This document shows, in pieces, positions 11,622-22,314 of a DNA stretch of 64,000 bases. The stretch comes from Dentipellis sp. KUC8613 (lineage: Eukaryota; Basidiomycota; Agaricomycetes; Russulales; Hericiaceae). The stretch covers positions 459,630 through 523,629 of the forward strand of contig NSJX01000008.1 of NCBI GenBank assembly GCA_002286715.1. Reading direction: 5' to 3'. The notes beneath the pieces were generated by a model. It ran no database searches. It was not told the DNA's origin and saw only the letters and a program-made list of their open reading frames with translations. Within the stretch, counting starts at the first letter, position 1. The number at the start of each line of letters is the position of its first letter. Both the position numbers and the translations under genes were made by a program.

Positions 11622-13251
11622 AGTGCGCAAAAGTGAAAGGTAGTGATGACACGCGTACACAAAATGGGAGGCCTGCACCCGCGTCAGAAAGCTGCACTAG
11701 AACGATGCACGTCACATACCCACAGACAACTTGCTTATACTCCTGAGTGTAAAGTTTTGAAAGGAACCTGAGCAATCAATGGCCTCTAGCGGCGGCTAGG
11801 ACGGCGAAGAGAAGTATCCAGGCCTCCCGAATAGGCAAGTAACAACGCGGCTATAAGCGATCGAGGTTTACGCCTACATAATTACGCTGCGCCAATTGGC
11901 TCCGTCGTCGCCTCAAATACTGACATTGCGACCAGAACGATTATTTCTCGCAAAGGATGGTATGATAGGATGGAACAGGAAATATTAGAAGATTAGTATG
12001 TATGTATTCCTTGCCTTAACACCACACTGAGTATTTTGAATTAGGTAGTCGACAGCCTTGAAACTTTAGAAATTTATTTTTGAATGCAGCAAATAGCGCG
12101 CTGCAGTTCTGCAACTCGGAGGCCTTCGAAGGGGGCATCAGGGAATTCGCTCGAGAAATGTATGCTCCAATATGCAGCTTATATTAGCTTATAAAGCCTA
12201 TAATCGTTATAAACGCTGTAAGTTCATACTGCGGTAGAAATTTTACGTATGCAGCATATAATCGCAGTGTATGCAGAATGTAAGATTGCACCAGTTTTCG
12301 TGAACTCTCGATATCTTGTAACAAAAAGCAGCCCCCGGGGCACCCCGACTGCCCAGAACACGGTCAAATCATCAAGAAATCAATTTATTTGTAGTATTTA
12401 CAAGTACAAGATACTCGAGACACCATCACGTTCATAGCCGCGTCGGACGAAAGGGATGGGCGGGGGAGCAAATGAGGCAGTGAGGTGGGGTAGACACTGT
12501 ATATGAGCAAGCCCCATCAGAAATGTGCCGAGAGTTACAGTGAAATGCCACGCACCTGTTTCCGAAGTCGACGCATGCGCGCACTATGCCATACTACTTT
12601 CCTAGGACCGAGGTGAAGGCTAAAGCGAAATATTAGCTCATATGAGCGCACACGTACCTTGCTGTATTATAAACCAACGCCCGTGATGGAGAAGCAGTGG
12701 CCCAAACAATTCAGTGAGAAATCACGTACTTTGATGTTGTCCGGGGCGGGACTCAATCTCAGACACGATGCTCGCAACGGGCTGAAGTGAGGATAAGAAC
12801 AACTTACATGCATGGAGGTCAGGTCGACGGCCGCGAAGGTGAGGAAAATAATATCAATACCGAGAGGATTCGCACAGGGATAGCTCACCGTAGGAGATGG
12901 GGGTTGGGAACAAAGAGCGTCGTTTCGACGTGGCACGATATGCCCTGTCTCACGTGTGGGTTTAGGGTAGGCAATGTTAGACTTGGGAGACGCGGCAAGG
13001 GCGATCACTTACTTTGGGGCGGTATATGGAGACCTTATAATCGTGTGGTGGGATTGCAACGCGGTAAAATCTGGCAGCTTGTTACAAGTCCTCTGCATGC
13101 GCATGTAGGCGCACGGAAACTTCCGGGGTCTTACAAACGCTGAAAGCGCTTACAGTGCAGAGGCGGATTCCCTGATAAATACGCGGACTCGTCAGTGATT
13201 GAAAGAATGAAAGATTTAGAGTACCTGTATACTTTGAGCTCTGGCTCTGCG
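11622..13251. other. Gene-poor AT-rich stretch
   Basis: About 1.6 kb without a convincing gene. The part from about 11,980 to 12,440 is AT-rich with repeated tata/gcagc words. Between 12,640 and 13,150 several GT...AG-like boundaries occur on the minus strand, but I could not build a coherent protein from them. Confidence 0.4.
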
Positions 13252-13990
13252 TCAGACGTTCTCAAAATCAGCCACGTCTAGCCCTTCGAACTTCAGGGGG
13301 ATCTGGAAACAGGGCAATGTAATTTCTTTAGGCTAGGATGAAGGACGGTACAATACGTACCCGAGCATAGCGGTCTTCGATGTCTCTTCGAAGCTTTTCC
13401 ACAAAGAGCGCTAATACGCCCCGTTCGACATATTCTGAACAATATCTGCACTGAGCTATCTCCTCCGTAAGCTCCGGCGACAGTGGGATATTGTCATCCG
13501 ACAACGTGGATGGATGCGGATTTCGACGGAGGGCCTCTGCGTACTCGTTCATCTGCGTCCTAAACCAGCACGGTATCGGGTCGAGCTCTGGGTGTGGAAT
13601 TTTGCAGGTGCAGTCTTCGGCCGACAGTGCAAGCTGGACAAATCTGTCCTGGGAATGGCTTCGTAGAACGTCTCGGCCATGGTGTTAATTGACAATTGAG
13701 CACAGTCAATACAGGTGGCCCTGTAAAGCTCTATCTGGTAGTGTTGCCCCTTCGAGACAAGCAGAAACCCCTGGAGGCATTGATAGAAGATACCGGGAAC
13801 CTTGAGTGACTCGTTCACGGCTTCCCTGAGTATTTCTGGAAGTCTATAGTGACAGGCAAGTCCGTAAACCAGCAGCGGCCTTTTCGGTGCCAGCGCTGAG
13901 AGTGCCGCCTTGATCCATGATCTGCGTCGTCAAATGGTGCTCCTGCTTCTCGGTGACCCCCGCCATGAGAGGACTGTTTAGTGGCATTCA
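13252..13990 (-). pseudogene. BTB-family gene that has lost its BTB core and has a frameshift
   Basis: The minus strand opens with the family leader G-A-P-F-D-D-A-D, then jumps straight to A-L-S-A-L-A-P-K-R-P and the helical C-terminal half (Y-G-L-A-C-H-Y-R-L-P-E-I). About 80 residues of BTB core are absent. Near 13,600 the frame shifts before D-C-T-C-K-I-P and P-C-W-F-R-T-Q-M-N-E-Y. The C-x2-C pair (C-R-Y-C), a normal intron (about 13,361-13,305) and a last exon I-P-L-K-F-E-G-L-D-V-A-D-F-E-N-V then follow. The preserved splice sites and 3' exon suggest recent decay. A truncated protein from the 3' part cannot be excluded. Confidence 0.75.
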
Positions 13991-14033
13991 ACGACTCTCT
14001 TCTCCTTCTATAGTCGGACAAAGACCTCAGCAA

Positions 14034-15341
14034 CCTACTCCGAAATTTAGACCTGCATCTGAGAATGCATGAAAAATACGTACATCAGATCGGATAGAGG
14101 CTGAACTGCAAGATATGCGCGAAAGTACAGCTGTAGGGGAATGGTAGTGGATGGGGATAAGAGGATGATGACCGTGTTCGGACTAGGTCAAGTCAAGAGG
14201 GTCAGCAAAAGGGATGGTGGTAGAAACACCGCCGCAGCGGCCCGAGTCCCATGCGCATTTGAAAATTTGAACTCATGCGCGCACGCGTCATGGTGTTGCT
14301 TTTTGAACTGTTCAGATCTAGAGTCTGCGAACGAAAAGTACTGAACAATAGCTTGCAAACCAACGACAGTCGACAGGATCGTGAAACTGTGTAATAATAT
14401 CCTCAATCAACCTTTGCGATCCTGCACTAACGTGCTGTTTCGGCGTCCAACGATAGGACACTTAAACGAAGTAAGATCTTCACCTCTTCCAGGGCCAAAA
14501 TCACTTATGTTGACAACTATTTACCCTCCTTCATTGACCTCCAGAGAGCATAGATTTTCCGTCACGAGTGCTCAAGGATCTTCCTGGCTCCTGCACAATG
14601 ACGATGATACAGAAGGTCAGAGTTCCAAGCGTCCTTACCCGAAAAGGAAGGTGCCGTGAGCGTGCGCCCGGTGCTGCCTCTTCCACGCATATTCCCGGCG
14701 CGTACCCCTCCGCCTCCGTCCACCACAGCCAAGTCTCTGCTGCAATGGGTCGACATAATAAAATGGAAGCAAGTAATTGTCTCAATTTCGATTCCTGGAA
14801 CCACTTCGCAAAAAAGCACTTCGAACCATCGCAACCGTCGTCAACGGCCGGCGACTTGAACCGTTCTCGTTGGCGCATTGTGATCGACGCTGCCTCGAGG
14901 CCAGCTTCTAGGAGATATGGCGAGGAACGGCTAGTGATATGAGCGTGGTTTGACCAGTGTATATGGTGCGCTTCCCTGCCGTCTTTCGGAAATCATCCTT
15001 ACCTCAAACGAAAAGGTGCCTCCGTACGTATATATTTCATATGCGACAATCGGACACAAGGCTGCCCCTGTCGATGTTACATTCGAAGGGTCGCACTTCG
15101 GAGCGTCTTTGTCTTCGCCTGTCGCCGGGGATTGCGTCGCTTATTGTGGGGCTGGCAACGCGCAGGACACGCGCCATTGCCCATCTGGTCGAATTTATCG
15201 GTCCCGCGGCCAGCGCACCGGCGTTAGGAGCATTTCGATCGCGCCGCGCACCGTGTCGCTGCAGACCGCCATCGTGTTTTGATGCGCAGGCCTTCGCCAA
15301 AAAATCATGGTCGGTCGGATAAGTGAATCACCCTCAGATAT
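14034..15341. other. Intergenic region upstream of the first SDR gene
   Basis: About 1.3 kb with no gene that I can support. Overlapping short frames on both strands near 14.5-14.9 kb have no family resemblance. Confidence 0.35.
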
Positions 15342-15348
15342 TATAAAG
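15342..15348 (+). promoter_or_regulatory. TATA box of the first SDR gene
   Basis: TATAAAG lies 90 bp before the ATG, followed by a C-run and a CT-rich leader, the usual basidiomycete core-promoter layout. Confidence 0.5.
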
Positions 15349-15437
15349 TGCGCTTCCCCAGACTTTGCGGTCATCCACTCTCCCAAGATCGCCCCCCCCC
15401 CCTCGAATACTCTTTCGCATAACATCTCTGTGCCGTC

Positions 15438-16723
15438 ATGACCATCTCTTCGTCTAAAGGAGTTGCTCTCGTCACTGGTGCTGGACAGGGCATTGGCCGC
15501 GCCATCGCTATTCGCCTCGCCTCCGACGGCTTCGACGTCGCGGTGAACGATATACCGTCCAACAAAGAAAGGCTAGACGCTGTGGTGGAGGAGGTCAAGT
15601 TGAAGGGCCGGAAGGTGATTCAAGTTTTTGCGGACGTCTCAAAGGAGCCGGAAGTCAAGGCTATGGTGGAGGAAGTCGTTGAGAAGCTGGGCAGCTTGGA
15701 CGTGGTAAGTGGTATGCGCTGTGAATCTAGTACTGTACTTCTGATGCAATTTGCATCGAACAAAGATGGTCGCAAATGCGGCAGTCGTCGTGCAAAAGGC
15801 TTTCCTCGACAGTACGTGCACATCCGCAATGCGCCTCGATTTTGCTTACCCGGCTCCGAAGCTACGGTTGAGGACGTCGACTTCATGCATGCTGTGAATG
15901 TCCGCGGCCCTTTCCTGTGCTACAAGTACGCCGCCCAGCAAATGATATCTCAGGGTCGCGGCGGTCGTATCATTGGTACGCAGAGATGTCCTGCTTCTCA
16001 ATTCTAAGCTGAGGATTCGTTCGATCTTAGGTGCCTGCTCTAACGCCGGGAAGAAGGGTGAGCTAGATCTGCTGGCGTATTGAGCAGGGGTCGCTGATCA
16101 ACAGAAAGGCATGATTCACCTTAGCGCGTATTCTGCCAGCAAGTTTGCCGTCCGAGGCTTGACTCAAGTGTCAGGTAAGAGTAAATGTGGTGCTGTCTAG
16201 AATTTTGCTCACGACTCTTCGTTCGTTCAGCTATCGAACTCGGCCGGCACGGAATCACTGTAAATGCGTACGCCCCTGGCCCCACCAGGACGGATATGTG
16301 TACGTGAATATATCGCTTTCGCAGGCCGAGCAAGATTTGATCGCTTTTCTCTAGATTTTAATGGGAAAAAGAGCTACCTCGGTACTCCTGAAGATTTCGA
16401 CGCTCTGGTGATGATTGTTTCATCTATGACAAACACTCAGTGTTAACGATTTCGTTAGATCAACCAGGGCTCTGCCCTCGGACATATTGGAGAGCCTGAG
16501 GACCTCGCTTCGCTCGTGTCCTTCTTGGCGTCGAAAGACGGTCGTCACATTACGGGTACGTTTCAGCAGTTCTGACTGAATACTCTCTTTGCTCATCACG
16601 CTTCTCCTGCGACAGGCCAAACGGTGAGCTCGCGGTCGCTTGGCGCCTTTTTGACCTGTCAAGTTAATCGACACTAACAATTTCTTTTAGATTAACGTCG
16701 ACGGAGGTCGCGAATTTGACTAA
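15438..16723 (+). CDS. Classical short-chain dehydrogenase (acetoin/diacetyl reductase-like), copy 1
   Basis: Ten exons (15438-15704, 15766-15811, 15862-15975, 16031-16057, 16109-16174, 16231-16299, 16355-16407, 16459-16555, 16616-16623, 16691-16723) give exactly 259 residues. Features: cofactor motif T-G-A-G-Q-G-I-G near residues 13-20, N-A-A-V after strand 4, N-V-R-G-P-F, catalytic Ser146, Tyr159 and Lys163 in A-Y-S-A-S-K-F-A-V-R-G-L-T, and the tail I-N-V-D-G-G. The pattern of N-A-Y-A-P-G-P-T-R-T-D-M resembles acetoin/2,3-butanediol dehydrogenases; the true substrate is not shown. Exon 9 is only 8 nt. A near-identical gene lies 1.7 kb downstream on the same strand, so this is a tandem duplication. 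No signal peptide is seen. Confidence 0.93.
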
Positions 16724-17854
16724 TGGACGCGCGCTGTAGATTGGAACTGGATGACTTTCCGTAACTGTTTAGAAGTGATTTTTCCTCTAAACATGATCTA
16801 TCATTGCAGCTCCGATCGATTTAGAGGAATTGGGTCTAAACCGTAAGACCGTTGTTGGGGAGTTTAGAACTGATTTAGAGAACTTGGCAGACCGCTCGGC
16901 ATCCTCGGCACGATTCCCAGGCACTTCCCCCGGATTATAGCGATGTAGTCGACGCCCGCGATGTGCGGCAGCCTTCACGCACACCAGATATCGAATTTTG
17001 ATACATGTCATTGTGATCATAGCTTGAGTATTCATAATTGTCCTATATACACTTGTCTGAGAGTAAAAAGGCGGGCAAACAGCAGCCTCACGCGTGCAGA
17101 ACGTGGGGTGTATGGACTTTATTGAAGGAACATTTACTACTTGCCCTCGAACTTCGGGCGCACGAGGAGCAGTCAAGGCAGCGGAGCATCAGAATAGTCT
17201 GATATCTTTCGAGCATGGCATGACGCGACACGTAAATGATCAGTACAAACACGCACCGAAAACGACGAGGGAGTATGGGGGGCCGGAATGGAGACGGGTG
17301 CATCGAGGACATGGAGTAACGTCTCCGGCACTGAACACGCCGTAGTTGCTCAACACGGCATCCTGTAGCGAATGCTGAGCAGTCTGTAGCTCAAGCTGGA
17401 CACGACAGGCATCGACCGTTGCATGCACTGCGAATCGTGCTGTCGCTGGTAGGCCTTGGGCTCGTGAGGGCTGGCGCGTGACAGACGCGAGGGCGGATGG
17501 GGGATTGATAGATATAGGAGATGATACAGGGGGGAGCGGGGCAGTGACAGGGAGACGTTGGGGGCTGGGCTCGACGTGAACGAAAGGAGAAGTAATATGA
17601 AGTACTCACCTGTACGCGATCTTAGTCGCCCCACCGTTCCCTCCCCCCAAATGCGACTGCGCCCTCGCAAACGAGAACGTTCTCGGTTCTTGGTGTGGGG
17701 CATTTCTTGCCTGCGTCGGGATCGCGAAGGGGTGGATTGGCACGGTGTCCGATGAGAGCGCACTGCCTGGATCTCGTCATGCGCCGATTCTTCGTTGTAG
17801 CACGTTCAGATAGGGCATTGCGTGCACGATGCCCTGAAAGCTGATTGCAGCCGC

Positions 17855-17905
17855 CGCCGTTGTTGTTGTTGTTGTTGTGCTCGTCGTCGTCGTCGTCGTC
17901 TGCGG
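17855..17905. repeat. GTT/CGT trinucleotide microsatellite
   Basis: Six or so GTT units followed by about six CGT units lie in the interior of the TIR element. No gene reads through them convincingly. Confidence 0.8.
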
Positions 17906-18052
17906 CGCACCCTGCCTTGGGCGGGACCGTGACTAGCGAGTCGGACTTGCACACAGAATCGCTTGCGGGGTTAGTCAGCAAGCACCACATGGGCGTATAC
18001 CATTCTGGGATGCCATTTCAGTCTCCGACGCGTTTAGAGGCGAGATTTAGGA

Positions 18053-18080
18053 TAGAAAGGGGGGTCGACCCCCCTTTCTA
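18053..18080. repeat. 28-bp perfect palindrome
   Basis: Tagaaaggggggtc is followed directly by its exact reverse complement with no spacer, near the right end of the TIR element. It could extrude a cruciform or bind a dimeric protein. Confidence 0.9.
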
Positions 18081-18397
18081 AACAGCGCTGGATAGAGCGA
18101 CCTACATCAGCTGCTGAGCTTGAAATCGACCTCCCGATCACAGATCTATCTCACATTTAGAGCAAGTTTAGATATTTAGAGGCCTCTAAATCGTTACGGA
18201 AAGTCATCCACTTACATCCTGGTGCTGCAGGCGAGAAGCGCTTCTGATCTATCGGGCGGTGTGAGGAACACCCATTCGCTGTAGCAACGAATGTCCGGTG
18301 ATTGCTGGGGCCCCGCAAATGGTACGCTTTGATTTTTCTGTCCATATTGGCGGACGCACCAATGGTCACCGGACTGGTAATGCGCAGGGAAACTTGA

Positions 18398-18403
18398 TAT
18401 AAG
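18398..18403 (+). promoter_or_regulatory. TATA box of the second SDR gene
   Basis: TATAAG lies 58 bp before the ATG, outside the right end of the TIR element, so copy 2 keeps its own core promoter. Confidence 0.45.
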
Positions 18404-18460
18404 GCGCGCAGTCCGCAGGAGGGAAGGTTATAACCCGAGTCTCTTTGACCCCTCATCGCT

Positions 18461-19746
18461 ATGTCCGCATCCAAGCTAGTCGCGCTCGTCACCGGTGCCG
18501 GTCAGGGCATAGGTCGTGCCATCGCCCTTCGCTTGTCGTCGGACGGCTATCGTGTCGCACTAAGCGATATCTCTTCGAACCGGGCACGGCTTGAGGCTGT
18601 TGTAGACGAGGTGAAGCATCAAGGCGGTACGGCGTTACCTGTGTACGCGGACGTCTCTCAAGAGGGGGAGGTCCAGGGTCTGGTGGAAGAGACTGTTGGG
18701 AATTTGGGTAGCCTCGATGTCGTGAGTGCTCAAGGCTCTGTCTGTGGTAGAGGGTCGTCTGAGCTCATCCTCGCACACAGATGGTAGCGAACGCAGCCGT
18801 CGTGGTTCAAAAGGAGTTTCTCGAAAGTACGTCCGTCGTGAGAGAACGGGTGCATTATACTGATCTGCCTTCATGCTAGCAACTGTGAAGGACGTGGACT
18901 TCATGCATGCCGTGAACGTTCGAGGTCCCTTCCTGTGCTACAAGTACGCAGCGAAGCAGATGATAGCACAGAACCGTGGAGGACGGATCATTGGTATGTC
19001 CTTTTTTCATGGTCTACCATTCTTCTGACCAAAACATTTTCGCCTTCCCTCACAGGTGCCTGCTCGAATGCTGGGAAGAAAGGTGGGTCCGCATTGCCAC
19101 CGAGTTTGAACGGAAAGCTCACGGAAGAGAAGGCATGATCCATCTGGGCGCATATTCTGCAAGTAAATTTGCCGTCCGAGGCCTCACGCAGGTTGCAGGT
19201 ACGAATCCCTGTCCTATATGCGATGAGAGCTTCACGAGCCGCCCACTGCTTACAGCGATCGAACTTGGGAAATATGGCATTACTGTCAATGCTTATGCCC
19301 CTGGCCCTACAAGGACAGATATGTGTAAGTCCCGTATACCCTGATCCGCGTTAGCATCTCTCTGAAACACGCTTCTCCAGTTAAAAATGGACAAGCCAGT
19401 TATTTGGGAACGCCCGCCGAATTCGAAGCAATGGTAACGTGTTTTTACCATGAACACATGCTTGATACCATCATCTTGATACGCCTCACAGATCGTCAAA
19501 GGCTCCGCACTTGGACACATCGGAGAGCCAGAAGACCTCGCTTCTTTGGTCTCATTTTTTGCGTCCGAGAACGCTCGTCATATTACAGGTGCGTGGTTAG
19601 AATTATTCTCCCGAAGTCCTCAAGTGACCTGTTGGGCGACTGTAGGACAAACAGTAAGTGCACACGTGTAAGACACGCACCAGACTCCCGACTGACGATT
19701 GCTGTTTCATCAGATCAACGTTGACGGTGGCCGTGAATTCGATTAG
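18461..19746 (+). CDS. Classical short-chain dehydrogenase (acetoin/diacetyl reductase-like), copy 2
   Basis: Ten exons (18461-18721, 18781-18826, 18880-18993, 19056-19082, 19133-19198, 19256-19324, 19381-19433, 19492-19588, 19646-19653, 19714-19746) give 257 residues. Exons 2 to 10 have exactly the same lengths as in copy 1 (46, 114, 27, 66, 69, 53, 97, 8 and 33 nt); only exon 1 is 6 nt shorter. T-G-A-G-Q-G-I-G, N-A-A-V, the Y-S-A-S-K catalytic pair and I-N-V-D-G-G are all intact. The 8-nt exon 9 (GACAAACA) is kept with good flanking splice sites. Both copies look functional. Differences sit mostly in the loop before the active site and in helix 7, so substrate range could differ. Confidence 0.93.
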
Positions 19747-20217
19747 GGCGCGTGGCTGGCCCTCTTCGTACGTATCCATTAGCCCGTTTTTGTAATGCTT
19801 TGAAGGCTGTAAGCCTATTACACACTCCTTATATTACCATTTACCGTCGTTGTACGCTTTTGATTTCCATTTATTGCTTTTATAGGACTGTATTCCGGTC
19901 GTACTATCACATTCCTTACTTCGCTTTGACTCGCAATCGCCTACGTTCTCCGCCTTTGCATAGCTATTCATAACCTCTTTCTTCTCCACGTATACGATAT
20001 TGCCTGAAGTTTGCGACACATTGGAAACAGCTTGACCTCAAAATTTTAGAAGTGGGCATTAGACGTGAAGAAACGAGGATGGTCCCCTTTCATTAATCGT
20101 TATTTTTCATTAATCTACAGTTTAAGGTGATTGAGTCGCTTCCAAGGATGACCGTAGCTACAAGTCGGATACAAGAAGTGGATCTAGTATATAGTATATA
20201 CAATACGCTTGAAAAGC
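19747..20217. other. Convergent intergenic region
   Basis: AT-rich 3' flanks of the second SDR gene and the BCS1-like gene. No gene or repeat seen. Confidence 0.4.
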
Positions 20218-22314
20218 TCATGACTGTTCGACCGTAACCTCCTTCCCAGGCACCACCTTCACCGAGCGCGTCTTGCCCTCCCGCTCAGCCACCTTGTCGT
20301 GGACCCATCGCCCAATGTCCTCCACAGCCTGGACAGGACGGACCTTGTATGTCATCAGATAGCCCTGCAGACTCGCCATGGAAAAGTCGCGCTCGGGTAT
20401 CGCGTCCGCAAAGCGCTTGGCGAGAGCATCGATCTGCTTCGTGGTGAGCGACGGCGCGCGGGACCCGTGTGTGACGCCAACGTGGTTCGGAGGTTCATCA
20501 GGGGAGATTGATGAACGGGTAGGCGAGGGGGGAGGGGATGCGGAGGAGGAGGATGAGGGGCCAGAGAGGTCGATGAGATCACCGGTATCAGACTTGGTGG
20601 GAGTTGCATAGCCGGAGTCGTGAACGCTACCCTCAGACTTTTCGTCGATCTTCTCGGATTTCTCGTCGTCTTCCAAGAAGGCATCGTTGGGAAGGTAGAA
20701 TCGCCGGAACATCTCCCGCGCCTGGTACCGACTCGCCAGACGGAACTCCACGTGCAGATCCATGCGGCCAGGACGGGTGAGGGCGGGATCGAGCGCAGAG
20801 TACCTGTTCGTGGTCGCGAAGAGAAGACGGCCCTCCTGAGCACTGATACCGTCGAGGGCGTTGAGCAGCCCCGAGAGGGTGATGCGTGTGTCCTTTCCGC
20901 CAGGAGCAGCTTCAGCGCGCTTTCGGCCATGACTCTCTTCCTCACTATCCGAATCGTCGGAGTCGTTGGTCTCCCGTTTGCGCCGCGGGTCCTCAAGCTC
21001 GGTTCCGGTAGTCTCACGAGTGATACCATGCGTGAAGGCGGCGTCGATGTCCTCCATGAGGGCGATGCAGCGCTCGGGAAGCGCGCAGATGAGAGTGTTG
21101 AGGGAGGTGTCGTCGAGACCGGTCTTGGATAGGGAGATGATGTAGATGTCGAGCCCGAGCTCGCCAGCCAGACTGTGGATGATAGAAGTCTTGCCGGAAC
21201 CCGGGGCGCCATAGAGAAGATAGCCGCGGCGGAAGGGAATGCCGCGATCCGCATACCATTGTTTGCTGCGCAGGAAGTCTTTTGCGTCGTCCAGAATGAG
21301 CTCCTTGACTCCGGCATCTAGGATGATAGACTTGATGGGGCGTTTGGCACGGGATGCGACGTATCGCCAATCACTGTTAAAGCTACACTCTATGTTAGAC
21401 GTAGTTCCGAATGCATGGGTAAGATAAGAAAGGCTCACCCCTCGTTGACGTAGATTCCGATTGTGTCGGTCTGGGTAGCCATATAGGCGCGCTTGGCTTC
21501 CAGAATCATAGAATCCAAAATAGCACGGTCACGAGATAGAATTCTGCAACGCAAGTCAGCAAAGTCAAAAGTAGCAAAGGAGTCACGAAACATACGTGAT
21601 CCGAAGAGTGGACTTGTCTGAATACCAGCGACTCTCCTCCTTCGTGCGCGAGACGGTGATCAACCGGTATTTGTGCCAAAAGCGATAACTCAAGGAGTAC
21701 GAGGGCAGGTACGCAACCTTTCGACTGTTCCTCCCCGGCAAGTCGTTTTCAAGCTCTTCCTCATCTTCAATAACATTTTCATCGTCCGAGTCGTCGAACC
21801 TGGTGCTGACGGTAAAATGGCGAACTTTGCCTAGATTCACATATAGGTCAGTTCATTCCTCACTATCATGAGTGAAAGGACTTACGCCACTGAGGAAGGC
21901 TCGCGAGCCAAAACATTATCCATGCTAAGTACGAAGACAGGGTCAGCCACTAGCAAGCAATGAACAACGATAAAACTTACTGAACGCCAAATCATCGCTC
22001 TCAAAGTCGGCGGTGATGAAGAAAGAATCGACGAAGGCGCTGTAATAATGGAAATAGAGCCGGCGACACATCTCTAGCGCACCACCAATGACGATCAACC
22101 GAAGCCAATCGCGGAGAGCGCCGAAAGAGTAGATGAACTTAAAGATGGCAGAGATATCGGTCGGGAATCCCGTTGCTTGCTGGGCCGCCCCAGTCAAGTC
22201 TGAAAAATCAGTCCCGTTGGTCAAGTCCGCGAGATTGTCGAGGGTCCCGTTATTGAGCGCGGCTAGGAGAGGCCGCAAAAGCGGGACTAGCTGCATGGCG
22301 GCGGCAGTAGCCAT
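20218..22314 (-). CDS. BCS1-like AAA ATPase
   Basis: Five exons (22314-21981, 21924-21886, 21830-21596, 21543-21439, 21382-20218) give 625 residues. A helical N-terminal segment near residues 57-85 and the BCS1_N region (V-D-S-F-F-I-T-A-D-F, then F-T-V-S-T-R) precede the AAA domain: Walker A G-A-P-G-S-G-K-T at about 295-302, Walker B A-L-M-E-D-I-D, then F-A-T-T-N-R and R-P-G-R-M-D. Yeast Bcs1 (456 residues) inserts the Rieske protein into mitochondrial complex III. This copy is longer, with a ~35-residue Asp/Ser/Lys-rich insert between Walker B and the sensor, and a low-complexity stretch before the last helix. Agaricomycetes have many BCS1 paralogs, so a role other than Rieske assembly is quite possible. 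An in-frame ATG 63 nt upstream is an alternative start. Confidence 0.9.

Larger units (their letters stand above)
16748..18210. mobile_element. Non-autonomous TIR element with TTTAGA subterminal repeats
   Basis: The first 18 bases (16748-16765, tggatgactttccgtaac) recur as an exact reverse complement at 18193-18210. Past a 2-base mismatch both ends continue into TTTAGA. Copies of TTTAGA or TCTAAA cluster in the first ~130 bp (near 16768, 16784, 16819, 16835, 16861, 16873) and the last ~180 bp (near 18032, 18074, 18155, 18166, 18174, 18184) and are scarce between them, as expected for transposase-binding subterminal repeats. No transposase frame is present, so it would need one in trans. No target-site duplication is visible, so the exact ends or the age are uncertain. 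It starts 25 bp after the stop of SDR copy 1 and ends 250 bp before copy 2. Confidence 0.65.

Noticed and set aside
12119..12133. gaggccttcgaaggg, identical to the E-A-F-E-G codons of the first BTB gene
   Set aside because: Only 15 bases, with no other BTB sequence around it; chance or a trace too small to call.
12640..13150. Series of splice-like sites on the minus strand
   Set aside because: No combination gave a protein with coherent composition or motif.
17350..17763. 137-codon minus-strand frame inside the TIR element
   Set aside because: Arg/Ser-rich with no transposase motif; treated as non-coding.
16740..18218. Target-site duplication for the TIR element
   Set aside because: The 8 bases on each side (attggaac and cttacatc) do not match; shorter duplications were not convincing either.
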